A stretch of DNA of 64,000 bases from Rutpela maculata. Lineage: Eukaryota > Arthropoda > Insecta > Coleoptera > Cerambycidae. Below are positions 52,976-63,050 of the stretch, piece after piece. The position numbers were made by a program, and so were the translations under genes. A model generated the notes under the pieces. It did not search any database. It was not told the origin of the DNA and was given only the letters and a program-made list of their open reading frames with translations. The number at the start of each line of letters is the position of its first letter. The stretch's first letter is position 1. The stretch spans positions 133,687,460-133,751,459 of the forward strand of contig OW386292.2 in the NCBI GenBank assembly GCA_936432065.2, given 5' to 3'.

Positions 52976-53015
52976 GTCTCATGACATGAAACACCACAAA
53001 AAAACTGAGAAAAGT

Positions 53016-53021
53016 ATTAAA
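53016..53021 (+). promoter_or_regulatory. Possible poly(A) signal (ATTAAA) of the zinc-finger gene
   Basis: ATTAAA lies 41 bases after the stop codon. I see no AATAAA between 52976 and 53386. A variant hexamer in AT-rich DNA is weak evidence. Confidence 0.25.
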
Positions 53022-53386
53022 TATGTCTAAAAAATATATCTATAAAATATATATAAAATATTTAGTTTTAGAAGTGACATTTTTGCGTTGTTCGACTGAT
53101 GGGAAGACCACGGTCGAACCGATCAAATTTTTTCATTCCACCATTGGTCCATGTAGCCTCGTTTTAAGATGCGACCGCCGTTCTGCACATAGGCGTTCGA
53201 TTTTGTCTATTGTGGGCCCACCATGATGGTCCCAGTCGAATATAGCCTATATTTGATTTATGGTTGTCTACTTTAACTGTTATAGAGCTCAAATGGTGTT
53301 GTAAATATAGTCAGTAGTCACGAAATGCCTTAGTTTAAAATTAGGACAATGTTTTATTACATTTTTTTTATTGAACGATGAATAAG

Positions 53387-53762
53387 CAGAGATGTGTCAA
53401 GGAAATTTTCCATATTTGATAAAAGTTTGTAAAAGACATGTAAATAATATAATTGTAAGCACTTATTTGGTATCAAAATGAAGCTTGCATCATCACGAAT
53501 CAGATTTCACCATAAAATAGCCTATCAATATACCCAATGGAAAGTTAGAAGGAAAATTTCCTGGAAACTTTCCGTTTTGAAAACTCCGAAAGTTTCCAGG
53601 AAGTTTTCCTTCTAACTTTCCATTGGGTGTAATGATAAGCTATTTTATGGTGAAATCTAATTTGTGATGATACAAGCTTCATTTTGATACCAGATAAGTT
53701 TATATAATTATATTATTTACAGACTTTTATCAAATATGGAAAGTTTCCTCGGCACATCTCTG
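53387..53762. mobile_element. hAT foldback MITE of the CAGAGATG family, 8-bp duplication
   Basis: CAGAGATGTGTCAAGGAAA / TTTCCTCGGCACATCTCTG termini, with TGAATAAG on both sides (53379-53386, 53763-53770). The whole 376 bp is palindromic: each arm equals the right end of the 48.5-kb element (CAGATTTCACCATAAAATAG, CCAATGGAAAGTT). Confidence 0.88.
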
Positions 53763-53770
53763 TGAATAAG

Positions 53771-54370
53771 TGATAATCCGGCCAGAACTCATTCATTACA
53801 TTAATGTTAAGAAATCGACAGTTTGTCTTACTAAGAAAGAATTGAAGCAGTACAGTTGTTTCAGTCCTATAGCGTGATACACTGAACCAAAAAAATGTCC
53901 GTAAATAGAATTAAAAAGTATATTAATATAATGAATTTGTTCATTCAAGTTGAGCCGATGAATGATTTTATTAAATTAACATGCCGTACATTAGCTGATA
54001 CAAGAGTTTATTAACCTGCGAATGATGTGTTGTATCAACGACAATGTTAATTGAAAACAACGATTATGTTCATTGATTTTGTTATGTCGTGGGGTATAAA
54101 AGATATGCTCTTGTGGTTAAGCACCTAGGCTTTATTATATCACCATATAAATGACTATACACTTGTAGAATTGATTAGATTTACACTCAATGTTACATTT
54201 AATAGAAGCTGACATGTGTTCACTCTCGAGGTCCAAACTTAACTGCCGAGCCGTCTACTTAGTGGGGATGTCTCACCTCTGGTCACGTGACCGGAACCTA
54301 AATTTCGGGGTTTGAATATTTCGCGCCACACAAGATCTCCCTTCTTAAATAGACCCATCGGTTTAACATT
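53771..54370. other. Intergenic DNA
   Basis: No gene recognised. 54240-54345 is somewhat GC-richer (GGTCACGTGACC palindrome at 54281-54292). Confidence 0.3.
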
Positions 54371-54890
54371 ATAATAATAATAATTATAATAATTTATTGG
54401 TGTCAAGATACATAATAATGCTTACACACGTCAAAACAGTAAGACAATAAAGTAGATATATAAAAGATATTGAAAATAGGTAAACTACATAGATACATAA
54501 GACAATGAATGACAACAAATTAAAAGTAATATAAAATTATCTAAACTAATTAACAAATTAAGCAAGGGTAATATGTGGTAATAAGTGTAAGTGTACAGTG
54601 CCTAGGTCCTTGTTAATTTAAATCTGAGAAATCGTTCTCGAAAAACTCTTCAAAACTGTAGAAGGCCTTAGTTTTTAAGTAACCTTTAATTTTATTTTTA
54701 AATTGCAAAAAGTTTAAGTTTTTTACTGAATGAGGAAGAGTATTGTAAAATTTGGCGGAATAATAACCTGCTCCGTTTCTAGATCTCGTAAGTCGAAGAA
54801 AATTGACATTAATTTTATCGTTATTCCTTGTGGTATATTCATGGATTTGGCTGTGCTGGCTGATTAAATTCTGTAATTAAATAATTAAAA
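54371..54890 (-). pseudogene. C-terminal end of a CR1-like ORF2 and 3' UTR
   Basis: Reverse strand: EYTTRNNDKINVNFLRLTRS, GYYSAKFYNTLPHSVKNLNF, YLKTKAFYSFEEFFENDF, stop near 54620. Closely similar to the end of the intact 33-37 kb ORF2 (HNTRNRDNLDTNFLRLTKTR). The 3' UTR ends in an (AAT)n tail at 54372-54395. Heavily 5'-truncated. Confidence 0.7.
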
Positions 54891-55548
54891 TTCTGGACCT
54901 TTCCCTTCTTAATTAAACGCAACGTTAGTTACCAATTTTTTTTTGTTACAAGAAGTATACATATAAAATTTTTTGTATTGTTACAATTTATTTACTATAC
55001 ACATATATGTTAGTTTATGGTTTGTACCTTTCCGGTACATTAAACACTTTTACCTACTTTCGACTTTTGTACGTCTTTACTACTGACACTATGTTCGCTC
55101 GATGTGGCACACTTACTTATTTTGAAATAAGAATTCCCGCAAAGTGACGTTTTAAATGCCACTCCGAGTGAATGTGCATGAACCGGCCCAATGTTGATGG
55201 CAGATGTTTGTTTTTACTTGTTTCGTCACAATCGGTGGTTATACCTATTTGGTTAATTAACCTGAAATTAAAAGTTAACTATTAGTTTACTAAGTGTGTT
55301 TTACAACATTTATTTTATGATTATTAATGTAACATTCCACATATTTTAAGAAAAAAGGAAGAACTAACTGCTGTAATTCATAAAGTATGTTTTGTATGAT
55401 TAGGTATGTTATTAGTTTATATATTAGGAATTTAAAAAATATAGTTATTCAATTTACACACTGTATTTTTTTTCAATACATTAATTATACCTACGCATTT
55501 TTATAAATGGTAAATAGGTATTCATCAAAAATTATGTCAATTTTACTC
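54891..55548. other. Intergenic AT-rich DNA
   Basis: No gene recognised. Confidence 0.35.
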
Positions 55549-55608
55549 ATAGGCCAGTCAAATAGTACACTAGAAATCGCTAAAATCACAAAGTAACGGC
55601 TAGTTCTG

Positions 55609-55828
55609 GCTGCTGGTTTCCGGGTCTTCTTCCGCGTAGACTTGGTTGAGTGCTTGACGTTTCGACCATCTTGTCGTGGTCTTCTTCTGAAGCGAAGTGA
55701 CTTCGCTTCAGAAGAAGACCACGACAAGATGGTCGAAACGTCAAGCACTCAACCAAGTCTACGCGGAAGAAGACCCGGAAACCAGCAGCCAGATCACCAG
55801 CTCCGCGAAAGCCTTAGCACTAAGGCTA
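55609..55828. mobile_element. Near-perfect palindrome with 11-bp duplication, Penelope-like ends?
   Basis: Arms of about 88 bp are near-identical inverted copies meeting at GAAGCGAAGT|GACTTCGCTTC. GGCTAGTTCTG occurs on both sides (55598-55608, 55829-55839), so the hairpin plus a 30-bp tail was inserted here. Each arm carries CAGAAGAAGACC...GGTCGAAACGTC, which resembles the hammerhead-ribozyme core found in Penelope-like elements (C-U-G-A-N-G-A...GAAAC), with the U replaced. Confidence 0.65.
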
Positions 55829-56399
55829 GTTCTGATTTTTTAATATGTTGTTAGGACCACTACCAGTAGTGTTTATCCAAGTTTGCAGCTTCGAAAGACC
55901 TGTGCTAACTTCGTAGCACTCGAAAAACCGCGAAATTTTCGCACTTGTTTCAGTTTTTTCACTATATCTCCTAAACTATGCGTTTTTTCATAAAACATAT
56001 TTACGTTTTTAAAGTAGATTAAATTTGCTACAATGTGAGACCAGAACCAGCTCTGTAGGTCCAATAGTTACCAAAAAATTGTTAATTTTTTCCATAAAAG
56101 TGAACTTTTAAGATTTGGTCTACTTTCGTCCCCGAATTCGGGAAAAATACTCATTTTACGGGTAAAGTCATAGGGTGATGTTGTAGCGAATGTAATTAGC
56201 TTTAATTTAAGCTCAGAACGACGTCCGTAGGTCTGATAGTTTCCTCACTATGCTGAAAATCCAAAAAATGTCCAAGTATAACGTTCTTACATTTTAATTT
56301 CTTCACGCACTGCAAATTTACTTTATTTCATATCTGTTTACTTAGACAAATTTTACTATAATGCGAAACATATACAAATTATTCATATAACCTGCAACA

Positions 56400-56815
56400 T
56401 GGTGCAGTCACACAAATAACAAGTTATTTGCCTCCAACGGAAGATGGTGCAACATTCCATGCCTACCGAACTTACCATCAAGTTCAGAAGTGGTTGGGGG
56501 TGGAAAAAGATGCCACTCAATGGGGATGGAAGAAGGCAGATCAGGGGCTCATTCCAACAACAATGATGAGCGAAGTGGCACCCCCCCTACCTTATGAAAT
56601 TACTATCGTGCGGGTGCAAGAAAGGCTGTAGTAGAGGCGGCTGTACCTGCCTAAAAGCAGGCCTCAAATGTTCGGCACTTTGCAAATTTTGTTCCGGCAT
56701 CTCTTGCCAAAACGTCGCCGTAATTCAGATTGCCCAAGGAGGAGAAGACGACGTCGACGATCCACTACGAGCTGAATCGGACGATTTTGAACCATCCACG
56801 AAGCGGGCAAAATGA
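56400..56815 (+). pseudogene. CXC-like cysteine-rich protein, C-terminal part, second copy
   Basis: LPPTEDGATFHAYRTYHQVQ, KWLGVEKDATQWGWKK, then after a frameshift near 56595 KLLSCGCKKGCSRGGCTCLK, AGLKCSALCKFCSGISCQN and an acidic tail ending KRAK and stop. The same module order as at 12640-13207 (YHQVQ.W, WGWK, CxC...GC...CxC..AGL.CS..C). Poly(A)-signal-like AATAAATAAA at 56868. Function unknown. One visible frameshift. Confidence 0.6.
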
Positions 56816-57276
56816 ACCATTCCAACCCAACAATATCTCTTGTAAATATGCATAGACATGTATATCAATAAATAAAACTGTTGAATTAATTACATTGTAA
56901 ATATATTAGTAATAGGCTAAATATATGTATTCTTGTGGATCTACATAGGTTTCACTTTTATGAAAAAAATTGCCAATTTTTGGAGGGCTGTATCTTTGTA
57001 ACTATTGGACCTACAGAGCTGGTTCTGGTCTCATATTGTAGCAAATTTAATCTACTTTAAAAACATAAATAACATGTTTTATGAAAAAACGCAGTTTGGG
57101 AGATATAGTGAAAAAACCGCGAAAATTTCGCGGTTTTTCGAGTGCTATGAAGTTAGCACAGGTCTTTCGAAGTTGCAAACTTGGATAAACACTACTGGTA
57201 GTGGTCCTAACAACATATTAAAAAATCAGAACTAGCCGTTAGTTTGCGATTTTAATGTATTATATGACTGGCCTAT

Positions 57277-57930
57277 CATAGAGAAGTAGTACAGAGCCCC
57301 ACAAAAAAAAAAGTGGTCTGTTCAGTGGACCAGACCAGTGTATGGACCACAATAGTCGTGACGTCATGCATGAGGCGGTTAATTTGAATTGCATTCCATG
57401 CAGTCTTTGAAGCATGCCTTCTGTACATGTGTTTTAAGGGTCAAAATAAATTACTTAAAAATGTATCTAAGGATTGGTGCGTTATTTTTTATATTTAGCT
57501 ATTGAAACCTAACTACTGATATAAAAATAGAGCTGGATTATAGTTTTTTTACATGTGGTAATCAATTTTCTCTACCGAAAATTATAAAAAAAATATTTTC
57601 TCATGCGTTCTACAAGTGTCTGGAAAATTATTCGGAACGTAGTTCTTTGATTATTTCTTTGTATTCTAACCTCAAAGCCTGTTTTATTTATTTTCATTTG
57701 AAATTGAATTGCTTTCCATTATTTTATACTATTATCATAGATTTTCAACCTATAACTTCGTGTTTAAATATTTGTAAGTAAGTATTTTCACTTAGAAACA
57801 CAAATAAATAAAGAAATTACATATTGTATCATTTATTCACAACTTATTTCTATTAAATCTATAAATGATTAAAATAGTTTAAAATTGAACTGTCTAATAA
57901 ATACGACATGTTCCATGAACATGCTTCATC
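57277..57930. other. Intergenic DNA with a shared hairpin
   Basis: 57312-57350 (AAGTGGTCTG...GGACCAGACCAGTGTAT) repeats the 45.7-kb motif in inverse orientation. The rest is AT-rich with no gene. Confidence 0.4.
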
Positions 57931-57935
57931 TGTTA

Positions 57936-58168
57936 GGGTACGAACATGCCAAAGATGCTACCCAGCTAGAAGTTCATGCTGCAGTTTCAGAAGATGTATC
58001 GAAGCCATCAGCATGTAAAACAAACCTATACATTTAAATGTGACCGCACATACCGTGGATGCTAGCAGAGTGAACTGCTCTTAGCACAAATTGATAGCTT
58101 CAATGCATCGACTGAAACTGCGGCCTGAACTTCTATATCTGCGTAGTATCTTCGGCATGTTCGTACCC
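57936..58168. mobile_element. PIF/Harbinger-type MITE (TTA duplication)
   Basis: GGGTACGAACATGCC / GGCATGTTCGTACCC ends with TTA on both sides (57933-57935, 58169-58171). Arms of about 80 bp pair. 233 bp, no ORF. It sits at the end of the SWIM pseudogene. Confidence 0.8.
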
Positions 58169-58171
58169 TTA

Positions 58172-58538
58172 CAGAAATATTATAGTGTGCAAAAAGAGCC
58201 AGAGCAGCTATATATGATGTCATAACCATAATCCCCTTGGACAAGTACATTCTGCATCTGTTATATTTTTATCGTTATTCAAAAATATCTGAAAACAATT
58301 AATTACGTTAAAAGTCAAATATGATAGTTTATAAAAAAAATGCACACACCTCTACTTTATAGATTCTATCTCTCATGCTAGCATGAACTTGTCCCTTAAC
58401 AATCGGTACTTCGGGATCATAAATCATTCCTTTCACATGGCTCGCTTCAACAGAACTTTCTGCCTTGACCATGAGTTTTCCTTTATCTTTAAAAAATTGA
58501 GCAATCGCAGAAAAATGCAATACGTGTTTTTGAACCAT
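58172..58538 (-). pseudogene. SWIM zinc-finger protein remnant (two exons)
   Basis: Reverse strand exon 58353-58538: MVQKHVLHFSAIAQFF, SVEASHVKGMIYDPEVP, VKGQVHASMRDRIYKVE, with a possible donor GTGTGT. Then 58172-58262: DAECTCPRG, then with a stop and a 2-base insertion HHI / AALALFAHYNIS. CxC...xHH is the SWIM zinc motif; the ASMKDxxYxV-CxCPRG-CxHIAAL arrangement is known from uncharacterised arthropod proteins that also carry YqaJ-like nuclease domains. Broken and cut off at 58171 by the Harbinger MITE. Confidence 0.5.
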
Positions 58539-59340
58539 TTTTCAATGCTAAAAATAGGTAAGTATATTGATACATACATAATATTTAAAAATTACTTTGT
58601 TATAATTTCAGTCACAAACGTAGGTACTTACGATGCCATTGAAATATATTATTATTGACTCCAGTACAAATTTGGAATGCAAACGCTTTAAATACTGTAA
58701 AATCCTTGAAAATTATAAAAGAAATAATCCACTATACATAACCTTAAATTGCATCTAGTCCAGGTAAACAAATAAAAAGATGCAGATATGTTCGACATAC
58801 GTATACACGCGTGCGCAGTAAAAAATTAATTTCTGAAAAAATTTCAAGAAGACTTTAAAAATTACAGTTTTATTACAAGGCGCAGCTTTTAAAATTAAAA
58901 CATTTGTATGATAATTCAATAGTTAAATATTCACAGATTTTCTGAAATTTCAAATTCAATTTTGACCAGTGTCTTATGTACAGTGGTAATAAGGTCGATG
59001 TTAGAAATAGGATGGAATAGTTAGAGTGGGAGTGAAACGTCACACTATTTCGGTCCATTCTTATGTATTTTGTAGTGATGGGACTATCCGGATGAAAATT
59101 GTAGAAGTATCCGATTATTGAAATACTTGGAACATTGCGACTTTTCCATTTTTTCTTACGTGTGTTATCGATGACTTGGGGTATGTTTTTTTATTTGTTT
59201 TATGTATATACCTACTTATTAATTCGAATTAAATAAGGAGAATACCTACCTAAATGATATTTTACTTTAATAAATTTCATTTATCGTATAAATCAATCAT
59301 TAAGAAATTATTTTTCAAAATATTTTATTTATATATACTG
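58539..59340. other. AT-rich intergenic DNA
   Basis: No gene. TAGTGATGGGACTATCCGG at 59073-59091 looks like a single hAT-type terminus without a partner. Confidence 0.3.
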
Positions 59341-59344
59341 GACA

Positions 59345-59790
59345 ATAAAATGAATGATAATAATAATAATAATAAAAGTGCTTTATTGGCATCACTAAAA
59401 GGCCATCGACCGAAGCTATTCAGCCTGTTAAAATTACAGTAATTTATATACACATTTTATGTTATTACAAACGTATTCGTATTATGTGAAAAAAAAAAAA
59501 GAAAAGTTTCATTGTAGTTCATTCAGTGTGGTGATGTGTTCCCAAAGAGTTAGCTCCGGATATTTTCTTCTGTTGGCTATTCCCTGTTCTCTTGTTCTGC
59601 AGAGCGATTGGATGATTTTAAAATGAATGATAAAACAAATACCTCCCTCGATAGGAGTTGGTAGTTTCGCTGCCATCACCCTGTCGTAACAGGGAAAATT
59701 TTGAAAGGTAACGTTCTTCGAAGCGGGGTATCGTGAGCCCAGAAAGTTAAGTGAAGTGGGAGAGAACTCTGAGAATAAAACTAATATCTG
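59345..59790 (-). pseudogene. Coding-like 3' end of an unrecognised retroelement
   Basis: Reverse strand, open from 59790 to TGA at 59509-59511 (93 codons, no start): FLGSRYPASKNVTFQNFPCY, DRVMAAKLPTPIEGG, SLCRTREQGIANRRKYPELT, LWEHITTLNELQ. It is followed by AATAAA (complement of 59382-59387) and an (ATT)n tail. Family not recognised. Confidence 0.35.
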
Positions 59791-60094
59791 TTAAATTTAG
59801 ATTGACTTTAATAAAACAAGAAAATTGACTCTAACACATACAAATTTAAGGAAACATCAATACAGAACGCTTACAATCCGAAAATATCTATGTGAGGGTA
59901 TAATTTACAAAGCATGGAATTCACCGTTTGAACAATAAAATAAATTGCAGAGAGCCTTCAACCCTTGCAAAGAACGTGAGTCCCAAGAAATTGACTAAAA
60001 ACGAAAGACTGATGGGTTGTACACTTCTGTCCAATGAAATCCCATACACCTATTTTTCGCTTGATTAAATCATTATTTATTTGTCAGCGTCAGT

Positions 60095-60720
60095 GTCATA
60101 TTTTCGCAATGCCAAAATTAACTGAACATGAAAAAATTTTATTTCTCTCTAAAACTGAAGAGAGATGGTCTATCAGAGCAGTTGCTAACCATTATCAATT
60201 GAATAAAAGTACTGTTGAGTGTGAAGAAAATAAGTGGAAGAAGGAAAGTAGCGTAAAGAGAAAAGATGGTTCAGGCTGATCGAGAAGTTCAAATCTCGTT
60301 CAAGATGAAGCACTCCTTGGCTATTTGAAGGAAAATCCAACATCCGTTTAAAACCGCAGGAGACAGACGCTGTGTTCATTACAAATTTTCCAGCATCGAG
60401 TTCAACAGCTAACCGAAGGATAGGAAAATTGGAAATAAAAAACTGTACAACTGCCAAGAAGGCAAGCCCGCATTATGTTTTGTTTAAATTGTGTCTATCG
60501 CCTGTTGGAGTTTTGGAACAATGTTGTGTTTACCGATGAAAAAGTTTTTCAGTCTTGTAATGACGGACATATGCACAAAATATTAGGTTACATTATTTAC
60601 ACAATAAATACAATTGCAGTTATGTGCAGTCGTATCTGTGAAGTTTTCAACATCAGTTTATGCATTTGTTATAAATCGAAATCATTCCCATCGAATGGTG
60701 TAAAAAAGTAAAAAGAAAAA
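60095..60720 (+). pseudogene. Tc1/mariner-like transposase remnant
   Basis: MPKLTEHEKILFLSKTEERW then SIRAVANHYQLNKSTVE forms a helix-turn-helix at 60109-60280. In other frames TDAVFITNFPASSSTANRRI and EIKNCTTAKKASPHYVL follow, then FWNNVVFTDEKVFQSCNDGH, the block around the first catalytic Asp of the DDE domain. At least three frame changes and no C-terminal catalytic block, so inactive. TIRs not located. Confidence 0.6.
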
Positions 60721-61249
60721 ACAAGAATACGTATATTTTTCTTCTGGATTAACATTATTCAAATATATTACTTATGACGTTTCACAATCAATGTCAGTTT
60801 TTTATAGCCTATAAGATAATAAAAAAATCTACCCATTAAACAAGATATTATTACTTTAATATAACTTCAACGTTGCTAGAAAGTATTTTGTCATACTATT
60901 AAATGTTATTTAATGTAACCAATATTACATAAATATTTGTTTAATCCCAGCAAACATAAATATATAGCATATACGTAAATGCTACGTAAACTAAGTTTCG
61001 CAGAAGTAACATGTTATGTAAAATGTGACGCATAATCATATGTGCATACTCTGCGAAATGTCAGCAACATGTGCATATGATTTTTACATAGTGAAGAGGT
61101 AACACTGTGACCTCACGGTATGGAACAAATGACGTAGCGTATATGTATATTCAACCACTTGCTATGTAAAGCATACGTAACTAATTTTATCTCTTTATGA
61201 TGTAGCATATATGTATATTCAACCACTTGATAGTGACCTTACGCTACGT
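60721..61249. repeat. AT-rich DNA with imperfect direct repeats
   Basis: TATATGTATATTCAACCACTTG occurs at 61139-61160 and 61206-61227, each followed by TTATCTCTTTATGATGT(A/G)GC. TACGTAA-type motifs recur. Function unknown. Confidence 0.5.
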
Positions 61250-61812
61250 AACTTATATACTTTTTATCTCTTTATGATGTGGCATGTATATATTTTATCT
61301 ACCTACCGTATGTTCAAAATAGCATATCCCAGCACTTTTTAAATATTGATACTACACAATTGGATTTGTAAAGTTAGATATATGAATAAAGTTCCTTATA
61401 AGTTATACAGAAAAATATATTTCTTTAGAAAATTACCGAAGTTGACACCAAGTTTTATTTTTAAGTCGGATACCTTATTTAGAGAGCCGAGTAGTTTTAT
61501 ATTTTGAATGAAAATTTTTTTGTAAAAAATGGTTATATTTAAAATATAAAACTATCTAACTTTCTAAAAATGTTCAGAGGTATTCTCTACTTAAAGATAA
61601 AAGTTGATGTCTCCTCCAGTTATTTCCTAAAGAATATCAATTTTTCTGGATAATTCATGAGGAATTTATATTCATATATTTAACTCCAAGAAACCAGTTC
61701 TCTAGTATCAATATTTAAAAAGTACTATAGGGTGCTATTTTGAACATTATGGTAGGTATATAAAACAAATACATGCTACATCAAAAAGAGATAAAAAGTA
61801 TATAATGCAAGA
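61250..61812. mobile_element. Foldback element
   Basis: TATACTTTTTATCTCTTTAT at 61257 pairs with ATAAAAAGTATATAATGC-side sequence near 61788-61806. Inner arms TTCAAAATAGCATATCCC...AAATATTGATACTA pair with 61706-61750. About 190-bp arms. Confidence 0.6.
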
Positions 61813-62293
61813 TATGGTTGTCTGATTTGTCAATATATATTAGCTTAGGAAAGATTCTCGAATTGAATGACAGTTTCAACTAAGTTAATTAGTATCAACA
61901 AAGTTTCAATTCCATCTTAATATCTGCATATTCCAGTAGGTAAACCAGGCATTAGGCGTTGTCATCTATATGTTCTTTAGAAAGCAGCTATATGATATTT
62001 TTTCTTCTCCAATGATGTATACCCACCTACCTACCTTGCCTTGCATTCCTAGTAAAGCTCAAATTTCATTTAATTTATTTTATTAACTGTTGATTTAGGA
62101 GAGATTAATACTAGTGTCTTTTGTGTAACTAATCTATATTCAAGTTAACTAAGTATCTACAATAAGTGTTAAGCATTTCTCGGGTCGTTTCTGATTGTAC
62201 TCATTCTTTGGTCAGCCTTCGTCACTCTGACATTTGCTACTTGAACATCAGTTACACAACCTGTGAAAATAATTGAAATATTAGTCTATTTCA
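61813..62293. other. AT-rich intergenic DNA
   Basis: No gene recognised. Confidence 0.35.
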
Positions 62294-63020
62294 TATATGG
62301 GGTGGACCATTTAAAACTCCCCAGGTTTATAATTTTCTTATTTTTAAAGGCACATCAAATTGTAGATATTTTAAAAGCATTTAAGAAAAATTTTTTTGAA
62401 AAAATTGTTAAGAAAGAAATCTTAATTTCCTTGAATATTTTTTTTACGTCACCCTGTACATGAACTGCATTAATGTTTTCTTATAAAGGTTTTAATTAGC
62501 TTCAATTTATATTATTACGTCATATTCGAAATTCTTTTTGGTTTTAGAGAAAGGAATTAAAAACACTCCAAACTGATTTTTTTTTTTTTAATTGAAAGGA
62601 ATGTAAATAATAATTTTATGCTTTATCTGTAAAAGACATATCACAAACAATATTCAGCGTAATAAAACAGTAACAAAAAATTTAAAAAAATATTTTTAAA
62701 AACTAACTTGTATTAAAATGTACTTAGTAGGAAATTGCAAATTTTTTATTTTTTAGGTTTTTTTATTTTAATAACATAAATTGAAACTAATTAAAACCTT
62801 TATAAGAAAACAATAACACAGTCCAAGTACAGGGTGAGGTAAAAAAATATTCAAAGAAATTAAGTTTCCTTTCTTTACCATTAAAAAAAAAAATTAATCA
62901 CTCTGTACGGATATTTAAAGGCTTTAAAAATGTCTACAAGTTGATGTGCCCAACATGGTCATTGCTTCGAAAATAAAAAAGTTACAAGTCTGTGGAGTTT
63001 TAAGTGGCGCACCCTGTATA
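62294..63020. mobile_element. Long-TIR element with TATACAGGGTG-type ends
   Basis: The left TATATGGGGTGGACCATTTA and right GTGGCGCACCCTGTATA arms pair over about 240 bp (AAAACCTTTATAAGAAAAC with GTTTTCTTATAAAGGTTTT near the centre). Both arms also contain an inner CACCCTGTAC. No ORF. Confidence 0.7.
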
Positions 63021-63050
63021 GTGTAGTAAATCTGGTTATATAGCTTGTAT

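Larger units (their letters stand above)
55549..57276. mobile_element. Long-TIR transposon carrying a CXC-like ORF, itself invaded by a palindrome
   Basis: ATAGGCCAGTC at 55549 and GACTGGCCTAT ending 57276 begin TIRs that continue for about 280 bp (GGACCACTACCAGTAGTGTT, GAACCAGCTCTGTAGGTCCA). The left arm is split by a palindromic insertion (55609-55828). The centre encodes a CXC-like cysteine-rich protein. No transposase and no clear outer target duplication. Confidence 0.72.

Noticed and set aside
14541..52975. Several separate zinc-finger genes or pseudogenes instead of one
   Set aside because: Splice phases match at all six junctions, the total length is divisible by three, and split fingers rejoin with correct spacing.
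55491..55854. Mirrored ORFs of 85 and 70 codons
   Set aside because: Both read through the palindromic insertion and are mirror images of each other.
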